Below are positions 10,137 through 21,150 of a stretch of DNA of 31,258 nt, piece by piece (the stretch's first letter is position 1; the number at the start of each line of letters is the position of its first letter). The notes beneath the pieces are model-generated. The model was not told the origin of the DNA. It was given only the letters and a program-made list of their open reading frames with translations, and did no database searches. Made by a program: the position numbers and the translations under genes. Source of the DNA: Welwitschia mirabilis (taxonomy: Eukaryota; Gnetophyta; Gnetopsida; Welwitschiales); assembly GCA_051453625.1 (NCBI GenBank), contig JBOZIK010000001.1:129160218-129191475 (forward strand), in the 5' to 3' direction.

Positions 10137-10383
10137 TGTACTTTTACTTTATTTAAACATGGTAATTATTTTTATGAGGTGGCTTATTTTTATTCCTTAT
10201 TTTAATAAATGCATTACTATTTATTATGATTAAATATTATACACCCAATGACCTGGCAAGGTAATGTAATCCCCACAACTTTCACCACCTTTACCATTTC
10301 CACCATATCCACCACCTTCACCACCCTCTTTTATGATGATTTCTCTTCATGTTCTTATGTCTTTTTACATCCTTCATCCTCTA

Positions 10384-10394
10384 CTATAAATAGG
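10384..10394 (+). promoter_or_regulatory. TATA box of family A LTR copy 2
   Basis: CTATAAATAGG stands about 130 bases upstream of the part shared with copy 1. Immediately before it is a CCA-rich stretch (10277-10327, TTCACCACC-type units). Transcription would start roughly 30 bases downstream and mark the U3/R border. Confidence 0.6.
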
Positions 10395-10828
10395 ACCTTC
10401 TTCTCTTCTCATTTCATATCCTGAAAAAGCATTTACTATCAAATCTTAGTGACTTCAATATGGAGCTTGAAAAAGCTTGAAGCATTGGAATTTCTAGAAG
10501 TTTTCGAATCTTCATCTTAATTTCGGGTATGTTTTTTGACTTAGCCAATTTTCTTGTATGGTTCATGGTCTTTCATTTATTTTCTTATATGGTTTTTGGC
10601 TTAACTTATTTTCTTATATGGTCTTTATTTCTTGCATTTTCCTTAATGCTTACATTACTTAAAAGCTTTTGTTAGTACCTCATAAATTGTTTGATGTTTG
10701 CATGTTCTATTCATATTATGTACATCTTGTATCATACTTTTCTTAGGATCCTTTCCTTACGAATCCTTACCCATATTGATTTAAGCTTTGTGATCATTCA
10801 TTAACTTAGATTAATATATACTATTTTG

Positions 10829-11023
10829 CTATAAATAACTTCTAGAGAGTAAAGGAAGAAAATTATCCCCTCTTGGTGTATTGGTTCAAATTATAGTAAC
10901 TTACCTCTAGAGAGTAAAGGGAGTAAACTATCCCCTTTGGATATGTGCATCTAGATTACTATAAATTACCTCTAGAGAGTAAAAGGAGTAAATTATTCCC
11001 TCTAGATATGTGCAACCAAATTA
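10829..11023 (+). repeat. 65-bp tandem repeat in family A LTR, three units
   Basis: Units 10829-10893, 10894-10958 and 10959-11023, each 65 bases, carry TCTAGAGAGTAAAGG and a TTATCCCCT-type end. Copy 1 of the LTR has only two units at the corresponding place. Confidence 0.88.
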
Positions 11024-11389
11024 CTATAATTATTATGAAGATAATTTAAAAATGAAGTCTTGGTTACATCTTGCAATGGATTTTGGATTGTTTGACAGCA
11101 CATCTTGGACTATTTGGCATTGCATTCTTAGATTATCTTAGTCACATTTCAATCTTTTTTTGTAAATCCCATCTTGTACTTGGAAATCCCTTATCTAAAC
11201 CTTGCCTTGGGTCATATTGAAAACTGTGAAGGTTACAATTCTCATGTCATGCTTGCAGGTGCATGAATCACTATGAAAAAAGACTCTAAAAAGAGTTAGC
11301 TAATGTAAGATGGATTCAGTGCCATTTTTCATGTTTGTTATTTAGATGCATGTATTTATTTGATGATTCTTGGATGTCCTAATAAAATT

Positions 11390-11394
11390 GTGAT
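11390..11394. repeat. Target-site duplication GTGAT, left
   Basis: Pairs with GTCAT at 24310-24314 (one mismatch); the undisturbed site in LTR copy 1 is CTGAT at 812-816. Confidence 0.75.
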
Positions 11395-12140
11395 TGTTGC
11401 AGTGTGAATTTATGCAATCTTAAAGTCCTTTAGGTAAACTTATAAAATCATGTAACTTGTAAAAAACACACGCTAGTATAGACGGGAGTTCACCCAAATA
11501 TCATAATCTAATGAATGCACTAGGCTTAGAGTTAGAGAATTAATTTTCCAAAGTATTTTTAGTCTTTTTGTCTTATAAAAAAACTGAAAGAAAATAAACA
11601 AGTAAATGCAATGCAAGATAAATGGAGATGAAATGCAAGTGAATAGAAATGGAAATGGATCCTACTTAGATCCTAGTCTTTTTGTCACAAAGACTACTTT
11701 CTTTATAACTTATATCAATTAATAAGAGCATCCACTAGTTCTTAACCAACATAAACTATAAGATCTATTTAAACAAAAATATGCAATATGTGATATGAAT
11801 GAAATGGAACTGCAATGCAAATCTACTATTACTAACCAAGGTAAACCTTAATAAAAGTTGTCCTTATGATCTAAATAAATCACAGATCTATCATGTAACT
11901 ATGACTAACTTAAACCATAAGGGACATTCACACATTGGAATGAAAATGAGAAACTGTATTAACTCAAAGAGTATTCAGAACAACATTCACTTATAATCAG
12001 AACAATAGCACCTCAATGGAAGAGACATAGCCTAACACCAAGGAGACTCCTTTCTCTAGCACTAGATAAACATCTTGCCCTTCAATCCTCTATCACAAGT
12101 ATCGGGTACAAATTATGGATTAGAAATAAAGGAGGAAAAA

Positions 12141-12151
12141 GGTATTTATAG
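12141..12151 (-). promoter_or_regulatory. TATA box of family B 3' LTR
   Basis: CTATAAATACC on the minus strand, in the same position as in the other two LTRs. Confidence 0.6.
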
Positions 12152-12283
12152 TTTTTCACCTAAGGAATTAGAGGTAAAATCCTAAAGACAGGAAATAAAA
12201 ACCCTAACAACCCACATGGGTTATTTAACCCCATTTATAATGATATTTATTGCAAATATGTAGAAATAGTTATCATCCTGAAT

Positions 12284-12297
12284 GTTATGGGGATAAC
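12284..12297. other. Hairpin module, GTTAT-GGGG-ATAAC
   Basis: This perfect 5-bp stem lies at the place where the solo LTR has CTATCAT-GGGG-ATGATAG, so both arms differ from the solo copy but still pair. It is preceded by GTTATCATCC as in the other copies. Confidence 0.65.
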
Positions 12298-12497
12298 CAT
12301 GGGGACAACACCATTTGTAACCTGCCTTCATGTGCTCCATGTAATGTGTTAGCTCTACAGGTTATCTGCTCATTTTATTATCATCGTTCTGCCTATCATC
12401 TAGATGACATAGGGGATGACACTGTGACATAATGTGATTTATGTACTACTGTTAGCCCTACACCCTCTATTCACATCAGCAGTGTGGTTGTTCTCTG

Positions 12498-12513
12498 TGT
12501 CATGGGAATGACA
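12498..12513. other. Hairpin module, TGTCAT-GGGA-ATGACA
   Basis: Perfect 6-bp stem. The corresponding places in the other LTRs are TGTCGT-GGGG-ATAACA (6251) and TATCGT-GGGG-ATGACA (about 24046), both imperfect. A 12-base palindrome TCATCTAGATGA stands about 100 bases to the left. Confidence 0.6.
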
Positions 12514-12758
12514 TAAGGGATGATAGTATTCCTTTTTTATACTCTCTAAGGTAAGTCAGTCTTTTGTGTCAGGTCCTCCTTCTAAATATGCAGTATCAGA
12601 ATAAGCCTAAGAACTACTAAAAATGCTAAGGATCACATGTTTTCCTAATCATCCTATTAGATCTTCATAGTTATTAGTATTACATAAAAACCTATATGAA
12701 TGCCCTGCAAAATTACTCACAACATACCATCAAATTCCTACAGATTGGCATCAAAACA

Positions 12759-12772
12759 TAGCCCTCTACTTA
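12759..12772 (-). other. Polypurine tract candidate of family B
   Basis: The minus strand reads TAAGTAGAGGGCTA directly before the LTR start TGTT. A purine-rich stretch at this place primes plus-strand DNA synthesis in LTR elements. It is short and interrupted by pyrimidines, so only moderately convincing. Confidence 0.45.
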
Positions 12773-13975
12773 GCCTTGTCAGTCCTTGATAAAGTAATCA
12801 ATCAACTAGATTGCGAGCCAATTTGTTTGAAATAAAAATAATGCTCAAAAAGATGTAAATTGAGTTCATAAAATCATGTAAGAAAATGATATCATTAACA
12901 AGTAATTAATATAAGTGCTAAATAATTTTCCTAAGCTCCCTACTTAAGCATGTCACTATAGAATGAATGAATGCTATACAAACACAGGAATCATAAAAAT
13001 GTAATTTGATGGCTCATAAAAACAAATCTGTGTAAGCATATTATAGAAACAATGATAATGGACTATTGTGACAGCTTAAGTAGTGCTATTTTCTAGAACA
13101 TGATGTCTCAAAATGCATTAGTATCACAAAAAAGGCAAGTGATAAAAGTAGATATAGCACAGTTTAGATGATCTAAAAACATGGCTATGAAAAAAACATG
13201 TGAGAGTGCTTCTGGATCCTGCAAAAATAAAGTTCATGAATTCTCTAGAGAATTTATTCAAATAGCATGCAAAACTCATCCAAACAACCTGCCATAAAGT
13301 TAGATCATGAAATCTTAGAAATTGAAAAATTTATATTGATAAGAATAGATTAATGCCTAGAAAAGGTATCCAACCCCTCTTCCCCAGAAGAAGCAAGACG
13401 TCCCGAATTGCACCATGAATAAAAAAGGAGTGTTGTCTCCTCTGTCATGGGGACAATAGACATGGGACAATAGTCATTAACACAACTAGTTTAGAGAGGA
13501 AGGTAAAGCCAGAAAATGTCAGAAAATCAAAAAATGCAGAATAATAATAGAAAAAAGATAGTAACCTAAGAAAAAATGAAGAATCATCTTGAAAAATGAA
13601 CTCATGATGGAGAAGGAAAAGGTAATAGTACAGGAAAATGCACCAAAGAGGAAGAAGTAATGCTTAAATATGCCTCAAATGTACCTAAACACATGGAAAA
13701 TTGGAACTCATTAGATCATAGAAACCTTCTAGAAAGAACAAAAATCCTCTAGAAAACAGAATAGGAAACTAGAAAATGATTAGGTCCATGATACGATGCT
13801 GAAAAAGTATGAAGAATGACTTTGAAAATCCAAAGAAATAACTAAAGAAAAACAAAAATAAAAATGGACAACTAGGAAGATGAAGAAGATTTCTTTATTA
13901 CCTTAAATACTAACCTAACAAATTCCCTTAGCAATAATTATAAAATCACTTGATAATAATGCATGACATAATGTA
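12773..13975 (-). other. Non-coding 3' part of family B, no gene seen
   Basis: Lies between the end of pol and the 3' LTR. No open frame with recognisable domains is seen; an env-like frame, known from some Athila elements, cannot be made out. Near 13438-13475 (CTGTCATGGGGACAATAG and ACATGGGACAATAG) is a weak relative of the hairpin module. Confidence 0.45.
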
Positions 13976-15056
13976 AAAATTCATAAAGTTCCATGTGAAT
14001 AGGAAATAATTATAACAATGTCAAAGACGCTAATGTTATTAAGCAATGAATGATAAGATAAAAAGCTGTTTCAAAATAGGAACTTATAAGTGATCAAATC
14101 AAAATAAGCACTAGCATTTAGAAAGTAGAGTGATCATGTGGAAGTACTACAAATAAATAAAGAAAACCAATTTATTTTGTGATGATGAGGGGAGTGCAAC
14201 CACTATCAGAACAGTAATAACCCATACAATATGGCCAACTGATCCCCCCAATGGAGTTCCCACAACTACCATATCGCACTGTCAAAGGCCCCTCTCAGGA
14301 ATATTTTTCCCAGTGCTCTTGTAGTAGGACATCATGATTACCATTGTTTTAAAGATATAACATGAAAGAGCATGGTATTTCTTTCTTTCTTTCTTTCTTT
14401 TTTAAAGTATCATTCCACATGATCAAATACTTATAAGGATAAAATTGAAGAAATTAGATGAGAAACAAAGTAAGATCCTACAAAAATAACTAATTTACTC
14501 ACACCATTAAAAGAGAAAAAAAGAATTAAGGCATATTCCTTCTAAAATGAAGTTCATAGACATCTGAATGTCTGAAAATTATATGAAGCTAATTTTATCA
14601 TTGAAAATACATAAGTAAAACATTACTCCTCATGAAAAATTTATAAATAAATACATATATCAAGTTAAAGATATTCAAGTGATAACATGCTGTTAACCAA
14701 AGGAATGAGTTAAGAAAGAATTTAGATAATGATAAAAGAAAGGTCCTCTCTTAAAGAGGGACTTCCAAAACAAGTGCCTATATCATGTTCAAGGTTTTCT
14801 TAGGAGATGAATCATAAAGTTTTAATCTTTATTCATTAATCTTTTGAATTTCTCTAGTGCTTAGATCAGAGATTTCAACTGAGCCATTTGAGTGTAATTT
14901 TGCAATAAGATAAGGACCTAACCATTTAGAAGTTAACTTGTTATATAAAAGGTGTAATCAGTATTATACAATAGGACAAGTTGGCCAAGTTCAAACTATT
15001 TATGAATAATCCTTTTATCATGTCTAAACATGGACTGAGTTTTATGAACAAGTTGA
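13976..15056 (-). repeat. Duplicated 3' segment of family B, unit 1
   Basis: Matches 15157-16265 in order: AAATTCATAA..., ATGATAAGATAAAAAGCTG, TGATCATGTGGAAGTACTA, the CAAAGGCCCCTCTC stretch, GTAGGACATCATGATTACCAT, a CTTT-rich run (14378-14403) and the integrase C-terminal part. The match continues up to the edge of the 100-N gap. Confidence 0.9.
14780..15056 (-). pseudogene. Second copy of integrase C-terminal region
   Basis: The minus strand reads NKLTSKWLGPYLIAKLHSNG and then SVEISDLSTREIQKINE, followed by a stop and RLKLYDSSP. This is the C-terminal end of a gypsy pol, where integrase contacts DNA. The same part occurs in the neighbouring unit (NKLSSKWLGPYLIKKVYLNG). Cut off by the gap on its N-terminal side. 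Confidence 0.7.
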
Positions 15057-15156
15057 NNNNNNNNNNNNNNNNNNNNNNNNNNNNNNNNNNNNNNNNNNNN
15101 NNNNNNNNNNNNNNNNNNNNNNNNNNNNNNNNNNNNNNNNNNNNNNNNNNNNNNNN
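15057..15156. other. Assembly gap, 100 N
   Basis: Exactly 100 N at the junction of the two duplicated units. Confidence 0.99.
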
Positions 15157-16265
15157 AATTCATAACATTCCACTCACATAGGCAATGATTATGAAAAGTA
15201 TACTAATGTTATCAAATAATAAATGATAAGATAAAAAGCTGTTAAAAAATAGGAACTTATAAGCTACCATATCAAAACAAGCACTAGAATCCAGAAAGTC
15301 AAGTGATCATGTGGAAGTACTAGAAATAAATAAAGAAAAGTGATTCACTTTTTTCCGTGATGAGGGAAGCGCAACCACTATCAAATGAGTAAGGACCCAT
15401 ACAACATGGCTAACTGACCCCCCAGTGAAGTTTCCACAGCTACCATATCACACTACCAAAGGCCCCTCTCGAGAATATTTACCCCAGTGTGCTTGTGGTA
15501 GGACATCATGATTACCATATTTGTAAAGATATAACATGAAGGAGCATGGTAGTTCTTCTTTTTCTCTTCTTCTTTCTTTCTTTTTTTTTCCTTTTTTTTT
15601 TGTTTTTTGGAGTATCATTACACATGATTAAACACTTGTAAGGATAAAAGTAAAGGAATGAAATGAATAACAAAGTAAGATCTTGTCAAAAAATAATAAA
15701 TTTACTCACATCATTGAAAAAGGATAAAAGAATTAAGGCATCTTCCTTTTAAATGAAGTTCATAGATATACAAATGTTTAAAAATTGGATGAAGCCAATT
15801 TTATCATCGAAAATGTCCAAGTAAAATATTACTCATCATGAAAACTTTATAAGTAGATACATATGTTAAGTTAAAGATATTCAAGTGATAACATGATGTT
15901 GACTGAAGGAAATGAGTTAATAGAGAATTTAGATAATGGCAAAAGGAACGTCCTCCTCTTGAAGAGGGGCTTACAAAACAAGTGCTTTTATTATGTTCAA
16001 GGTTTTATTAGGAGATGACTCATAAAGTTTTAACCTTTATCCATTAACCTTTTCGATTTCTCTAATGTTTAAATCGGAGATTTTAACTAAGCCATTTAAG
16101 TATACTTTTTTGATAAGATAAGGACCTAACCATTTAGAACTTAACTTGTTGTGTAAAATGTGTACTCAGGTATTATACAATAGAATAAGTTGGCCAGGTT
16201 CAAATAGTCTATGAATAATCTTTTTGTCATGTCAAAACTTGGCTTGAGTCTTATGAATGAGTTGA
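15157..16265 (-). repeat. Duplicated 3' segment of family B, unit 2
   Basis: Partner of 13976-15056. The divergence by eye is roughly one base in seven to eight, similar to that between the LTRs. The pyrimidine run is longer here (15551-15608). Unit 2 is continuous with the rest of pol to its right. Confidence 0.9.
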
Positions 16266-17226
16266 CGATGTAAGGCATGAGTACATTTTTTATCTAAATA
16301 CTCAAGTTGGGATAAACAAATTTTAAGATTTTCATTCAAGTCAACAAGGTTAAGTTAATGGATGAATTGATAAGAATTATAGAAAATATCAACTGGTAAC
16401 ACACATACTTTACCGTACACCAGTTCATAGGGTGAGAAACCTAGAAATTCATGCCAAGTAGTACAGAAAGCCCAAATAACATCATTAAGTTTAGAGGACC
16501 AAGCCTTCTTATTGACAGAGACTAATTTTTAAAGCATTTTCTTAATTTCTCTATTTGCATTTTTAGCTTAACCATTGGTTTGAGGATAATAGGCACAAGC
16601 AATTCTATGTTTAATCCAATGGAGAGAAGAAGTTTTTAAAAGAGGTAATTAATGAAGTGAGTTCCTTGATCACTAATGATAATATGTGGAAATCTAGATC
16701 ATTGAAAAATATGAGTTCATACAAAGTTGCAAACAGTTCAGACATCATTTTTGGTGGTAGAAGCAGCTTCAACCCACTTAGTAACATAATTCACAGCTAC
16801 TAGGATATAACTTTTCTTATTGGAAGGTGGTGAAATTGGGCCTATAAAGTCAATTCCCCAACAATCAAAGGATTCACATTCAAGTATGAATTTGAGGCGC
16901 ATATCATGAGAATGAGTTAGGCTACCATAACATTGATAAGCATCACACTTCCAAGAAAAGTCAAATAAATCCTTGAAAAGAGTTAGCTAATAAAAAATAG
17001 AGTGAAGAATTTTTATGATATTATTTTGGCTACTAAAGTATCTCCCACAAACTCCACCATAACAAAGTTTTAAGATTTCTAATGTTTCCCATTCAGGCAT
17101 ACATTTACGCATAATTTGATCTTTGCAATATCTATAAAGATGAGTCTCATTCCATTCATAATCACTTATCCTATGAAGAAAAGTTTTGTGTTGATTATAG
17201 TTCCAATACTGAGGATTTTTCATAGT
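15985..17226 (-). pseudogene. Ty3/gypsy integrase, decayed
   Basis: Integrase joins the reverse-transcribed DNA to the genome. In minus-strand order: the N-terminal zinc-binding region (about 17100-16930), in which Tyr stands at two expected His positions (17059-17061 and 17038-17040) and at one expected Cys (16936-16938), leaving only one Cys ligand (16945-16947). Then the core: WGIDFIGP with the first catalytic Asp, IISDQGTHF with the second, and then PQTNG, a stop (16568-16570) and Lys at 16562-16564 where the third catalytic residue, Glu, is expected. It continues through FSPYELVYGKV to the C-terminal NKLSSKWLGPYLIKK part. Several further stops and at least one frameshift. Not functional. 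Confidence 0.85.
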
Positions 17227-17552
17227 GATAAGGTAATTTACGATGTTAGCATTACAAGGAGTAGGATGAGAAGATAAGATAGCATAGAGTTATTTAATTG
17301 CAAAGAGTTATTCATCAAGAAAGGAGTCAATAATGGGAGTTTCATCATGGAAGCAAAAAAGTCAAGAAAGATGATCAACAATCCTATTATGTTTTCTAGC
17401 CCTATCAATGATGGTAAGATTAAATTATTACATTAAAAGGATCCACCTAATAAGTCTAGTACTCAAATCCTTTTTAGTTATAAGATAGTGAATGGCTGCA
17501 TGGTCTATGTAGACATTGATGTAAAAAGTAAGAAGATAGTATCAAAGATGGT

Positions 17553-18793
17553 CTAAGCAAAAGATGATAGCAAGCATTTCTCTCTTAGCGGTAGTTTAGT
17601 TGGATTGGATACTTGATAAAGTTTTGTTAAGGTAAGATATGACTTTGAAACCATCCTTATATTTTTAACAAAGAACCCCTCCTTTCCCCCTACTAACAAT
17701 ATTACTTGCATCACATATAAGTTCAAAGTCTTTATTCCAATCATGACCCATGACAATGGGTTCGGAAGAGATTTTTTCCTTAATAGTATCGAAAGCAATT
17801 GGCAATAATCAATCCACTCAAATTTAACATCTTTTATAAGTAAGGAGTGAAGAGGTTTGTAAGTTTTAGCATAATCATGAATGAATTGTGGATAAAATCT
17901 AGCATGTCGAAGGAAAGATCTAACTTTTTTGACTTTAGTTAGAGAGCTAAGATTCTTAATGAGATCCACTTTTGAGGGGTCCATCCTNNNNNNNNNNNNN
18001 NNNNNNNNNNNNNNNNNNNNNNNNNNNNNNNNNNNNNNNNNNNNNNNNNNNNNNNNNNNNNNNNNNNNNNNNNNNNNNNNNNNNNNNNNNNNNNNNNNNN
18101 NNNNNNNNNNNNNNNNNNNNNNNNNNNNNNNNNNNNNNNNNNNNNNNNNNNNNNNNNNNNNNNNNNNNNNNNNNNNNNNNNNNNNNNNNNNNNNNNNNNN
18201 NNNNNNNNNNNNNNNNNNNNNNNNNNNNNNNNNNNNNNNNNNNNNNNNNNATTTAAAAGCAAAGGTGCTAAAGGGAGATGTGAAAGTAGTTTTAGCTTGG
18301 TCTGTATGTGCTATGCAAATTTGATTATAACCACTGTATCCACCAAGAAAACAATAGTAGAAATGACCTTAGATTTTATCAAGAACTTGATCAAGAAAGG
18401 GTGAAGGAAAATGATCTTTTTTAGTGACCTCATTGAGTTTTCTAAAGTTAATGCATATTCTCCATTTCCCTCTTTTCTTTGGCACTACTATTAAAGGACT
18501 AACCCACTCACTATTAGTTATGGCATATATGATTCCAGCATCCATAAATTTAATGATTTCATCTTTAATGATTTATTTAAGGGCTAGATTTAGTTTTCTT
18601 TGGGGTTTCTTAATAGGTTTGGCATTGTTTTCAAGATAGATTTTATGTTGAACTATGAAAAGAGGAATGGAATCTAAGTCTTTATATATCCAAGTAAAGG
18701 CATTTTTCTTTGATTGTAAGAGAGAGGTCAAATCAGATTCTTATGGAGGAGTGAGAAGGTCACTGATCAGTAAGGGTTTTATTTTATTTTCAG
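17553..18793 (-). pseudogene. Ty3/gypsy reverse transcriptase-RNase H, decayed, with gap
   Basis: Copies the element RNA into DNA. Minus-strand order: LENNAKPIKKPQRKLNLALK, a stop, AGIIYAITNSEWVSPLIVVP, WRICINFRKLNEVTKKDHF, then FLGGYSGYNQI, where Gly (codon at 18342-18344) replaces the metal-binding Asp of RT motif A. The part with the second Asp pair is in the gap 17988-18250. After the gap come MDPSKVDLIKNLSSLTKVKK, RSFLRHARFYPQFI and LIKDVKFEWIDYCQ (connection), then after a frameshift CDASN of RNase H. The loop between PKK and WRIC is short compared with Athila relatives, perhaps a small deletion or a clade trait. Not functional. Confidence 0.85.
17988..18250. other. Assembly gap, 263 N
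   Basis: Removes the central part of RT, including the second catalytic motif. Open frames through it are meaningless. Confidence 0.99.
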
Positions 18794-19456
18794 NNNNNNN
18801 NNNNNNNNNNNNNNNNNNNNNNNNNNNNNNNNNNNNNNNNNNNNNNNNNNNNNNNNNNNNNNNNNNNNNNNNNNNNNNNNNNNNNNNNNNNNNNNNNNNN
18901 NNNNNNNNNNNNNNNNNNNNNNNNNNNNNNNNNNNNNNNNNNNNNNNNNNNNNNNNNNNNNNNNNNNNNNNNNNNNNNNNNNNNNNNNNNNNNNNNNNNN
19001 NNNNNNNNNNNNNNNNNNNNNNNNNNNNNNNNNNNNNNNNNNNNNNNNNNNNNNNNNNNNNNNNNNNNNNNNNNNNNNNNNNNNNNNNNNNNNNNNNNNN
19101 NNNNNNNNNNNNNNNNNNNNNNNNNNNNNNNNNNNNNNNNNNNNNNNNNNNNNNNNNNNNNNNNNNNNNNNNNNNNNNNNNNNNNNNNNNNNNNNNNNNN
19201 NNNNNNNNNNNNNNNNNNNNNNNNNNNNNNNNNNNNNNNNNNNNNNNNNNNNNNNNNNNNNNNNNNNNNNNNNNNNNNNNNNNNNNNNNNNNNNNNNNNN
19301 NNNNNNNNNNNNNNNNNNNNNNNNNNNNNNNNNNNNNNNNNNNNNNNNNNNNNNNNNNNNNNNNNNNNNNNNNNNNNNNNNNNNNNNNNNNNNNNNNNNN
19401 NNNNNNNNNNNNNNNNNNNNNNNNNNNNNNNNNNNNNNNNNNNNNNNNNNNNNNNN
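18794..19456. other. Assembly gap, 663 N
   Basis: Falls between protease and RT of the family B element. Confidence 0.99.
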
Positions 19457-19985
19457 GGTTCATATAGCATGATTAATCTCTCTTCTATGGGTCAATGTTG
19501 TAAAAATAAAGTTGGTTTCAATTCATCTTCAATATTGAAATTAGTTCCTATGTCTTTCTCAGTAGTGTCAAAGACTCTGATGGCGATTTCTTTATTATCA
19601 AAGTGATATCTCATCATTCCAGATCATGTGTCAATTATACAATAGGCAGTTGCACAAAAAGCTCTTCCTAGAAGTAGTGGATATTCTTCATCATGTTATA
19701 TTTTGATTATGATAATATCAAGGGGTAAAAATATTTCTTAAATTGAATAACTAGATCTTTGATAATTCATAATGGCCTTTTGATTGAGGTATCAGCTAAT
19801 TCTAAGATAATAGGTGTAGGTTCAACTCTACTTTCTAATCCAAGGCTTTTACATATATGAAGAGGCATGATGTTTACACTTTCACCTATGTCAATTAAAT
19901 CCTTCCTAATTTTTTTGTTTTCTTCTAAGATAACACTAACAGTTGTAGCCTTAGGATCTTTGAATTTAGGACATTTTTTCGTGAC
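19457..19985 (-). pseudogene. Aspartic protease region of family B, decayed
   Basis: Processes the Gag-Pol polyprotein in intact elements. The minus strand reads KCPKFKDPKATTVSVILEEN, then IRKDLIDIGESVNIMPLHI with the active-site-like DIGES at 19878-19892; a Glu stands where a small residue is usual. Then SLGLE, LELADTSIKRPL, a stop, and, after frame changes, EYPLLLGRAFCATAYCIID. Spacing and order agree with the protease of plant gypsy elements, which is not preceded by a frame change from gag. At least three stops and a frameshift make it inactive. Confidence 0.8.
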
Positions 19986-20732
19986 TAAGTTAGAAAGAGA
20001 TTGGGTAAAAAAAAAAATTTCTAGAAATGATACATTTTTACTTTCTTCTTACTAAATCTTTCCATAATTTAGAATATTTGGGGTTTTCTTACAAGAGCTT
20101 TTAAAAAGACAGGTTGATATTAACTTCTTGCATCAAGGCTTTTAGGTGTTCATCAAATGTATGATTTGTGTTCAATCTATTAAGCTAAGGGGTGAATGGT
20201 TTCTTTCCTTTGTTTTATTTTGAATTATTTTTAGTGGAGGATTTAGCAAGTGATTTAAATGGAAGGTTATAAGAGTCTAACATTTCCAAATCATCTTCCT
20301 CATTTATTTCATTTTTTTTAGAAGTTAAAACATCATGGATAGAAGGTATTGTATTCTTTCCACTTCTTGTTACAATTTTTAAATCTCTCCTAACTTTATT
20401 TGAGTTAGGCATTGGTTGAGAAGCAAGGGATCCTTGTGGTCTTTGATTGAGAAGCATTGTTTGTTGAAGCACATTTACTAGGTTCTTAATGTTACTATTA
20501 ATTTTCTCTTGTACTTTTCTCATTTATTTAATGGATTCTCAAGGGAATCATTTATATTTTATTGAAAATTTGGTTGAAAGTTGGAATTCTTAAATCTATT
20601 TTCAAATGGTTTCCATTGAGGTTTCCCACTTGATCTTTGTCAAAATTGGGGTTGGCTCTTAAAGTTAGATATTCTTTGATTAAAGGCACATGCTTCCTGA
20701 AACATCTTTTCTTTACAACTTGGTAATAAAGG

Positions 20733-20774
20733 ACATTCTCTTGTTGGATGGGATTCATCTTCACAAAGTTCACA
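20733..20774 (-). other. CCHC zinc knuckle of Gag, intact motif
   Basis: CELCEDESHPTREC keeps all four zinc ligands, in contrast to the damaged integrase finger. Binds element RNA in functional copies. Confidence 0.9.
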
Positions 20775-21150
20775 ATTTGAAGTTGAGATTTCATTCCTTA
20801 CTACTTTTTCATCAACTATCATTTGAGTATACTTCTCCAAAGTAGTGGTGAAATCTTTCATTAAGTTGGTTGAATCCTTCCTTTTGTCTTCCTTGTCATG
20901 TTTTACTTCTTTTAAATCTTTCAGAATTTATCCTATTAAACAATTTTCTTTAGTAGAATTAGGCCAAGTTTGACTTATTTCAACAAAATTCTCTAGAAGA
21001 CTCCATGCATCATCTAAGCTTAAGTTCAACAAGTTGCTTCAACAAGAAAAGTCTATAAGTTGTTTTGTTAAAACATTCAATCCACTATAAAAATAATCTA
21101 CTAGCTCTTCTTTACAAAATTCATTAATAGGGTTGGAATGGCTAGTGATT

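Larger units (their letters stand above)
10520..11394 (+). mobile_element. Family A LTR, copy 2, left part (split by insertion)
   Basis: Matches 1-816 in order and orientation, from ATTTCGGGTATG to AATAAAATTGTGAT. There it stops, and the missing downstream part of the LTR continues at 24310. The LTR surely begins further left, including the TATA box and U3 repeats, but copy 1 gives no sequence to compare. It may be the 3' LTR partner of copy 1, which would make 1254 to about 7779 the internal domain of a coding-free element, or it may be an independent copy. Confidence 0.85.
11395..12758 (-). mobile_element. 3' LTR of the family B element
   Basis: 1364 bp, TGTTGCAGTGTGAATT at its left and GGCATCAAAACA at its right edge. 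Aligns along its length with 22933-24309 and 5259-6516. On the minus strand U3 comes first (12758 down to the TATA box), then R-U5. Confidence 0.93.

Noticed and set aside
10011-10205. Val/Lys-rich 64-codon frame that looks like a membrane peptide
   Set aside because: The apparent peptide repeat is the 12-bp DNA repeat read in frame, inside LTR U3 sequence.
20215-20523. Independent small gene, as this stretch is open without stops
   Set aside because: It is the C-terminal part of family B Gag, followed in order by the protease region.
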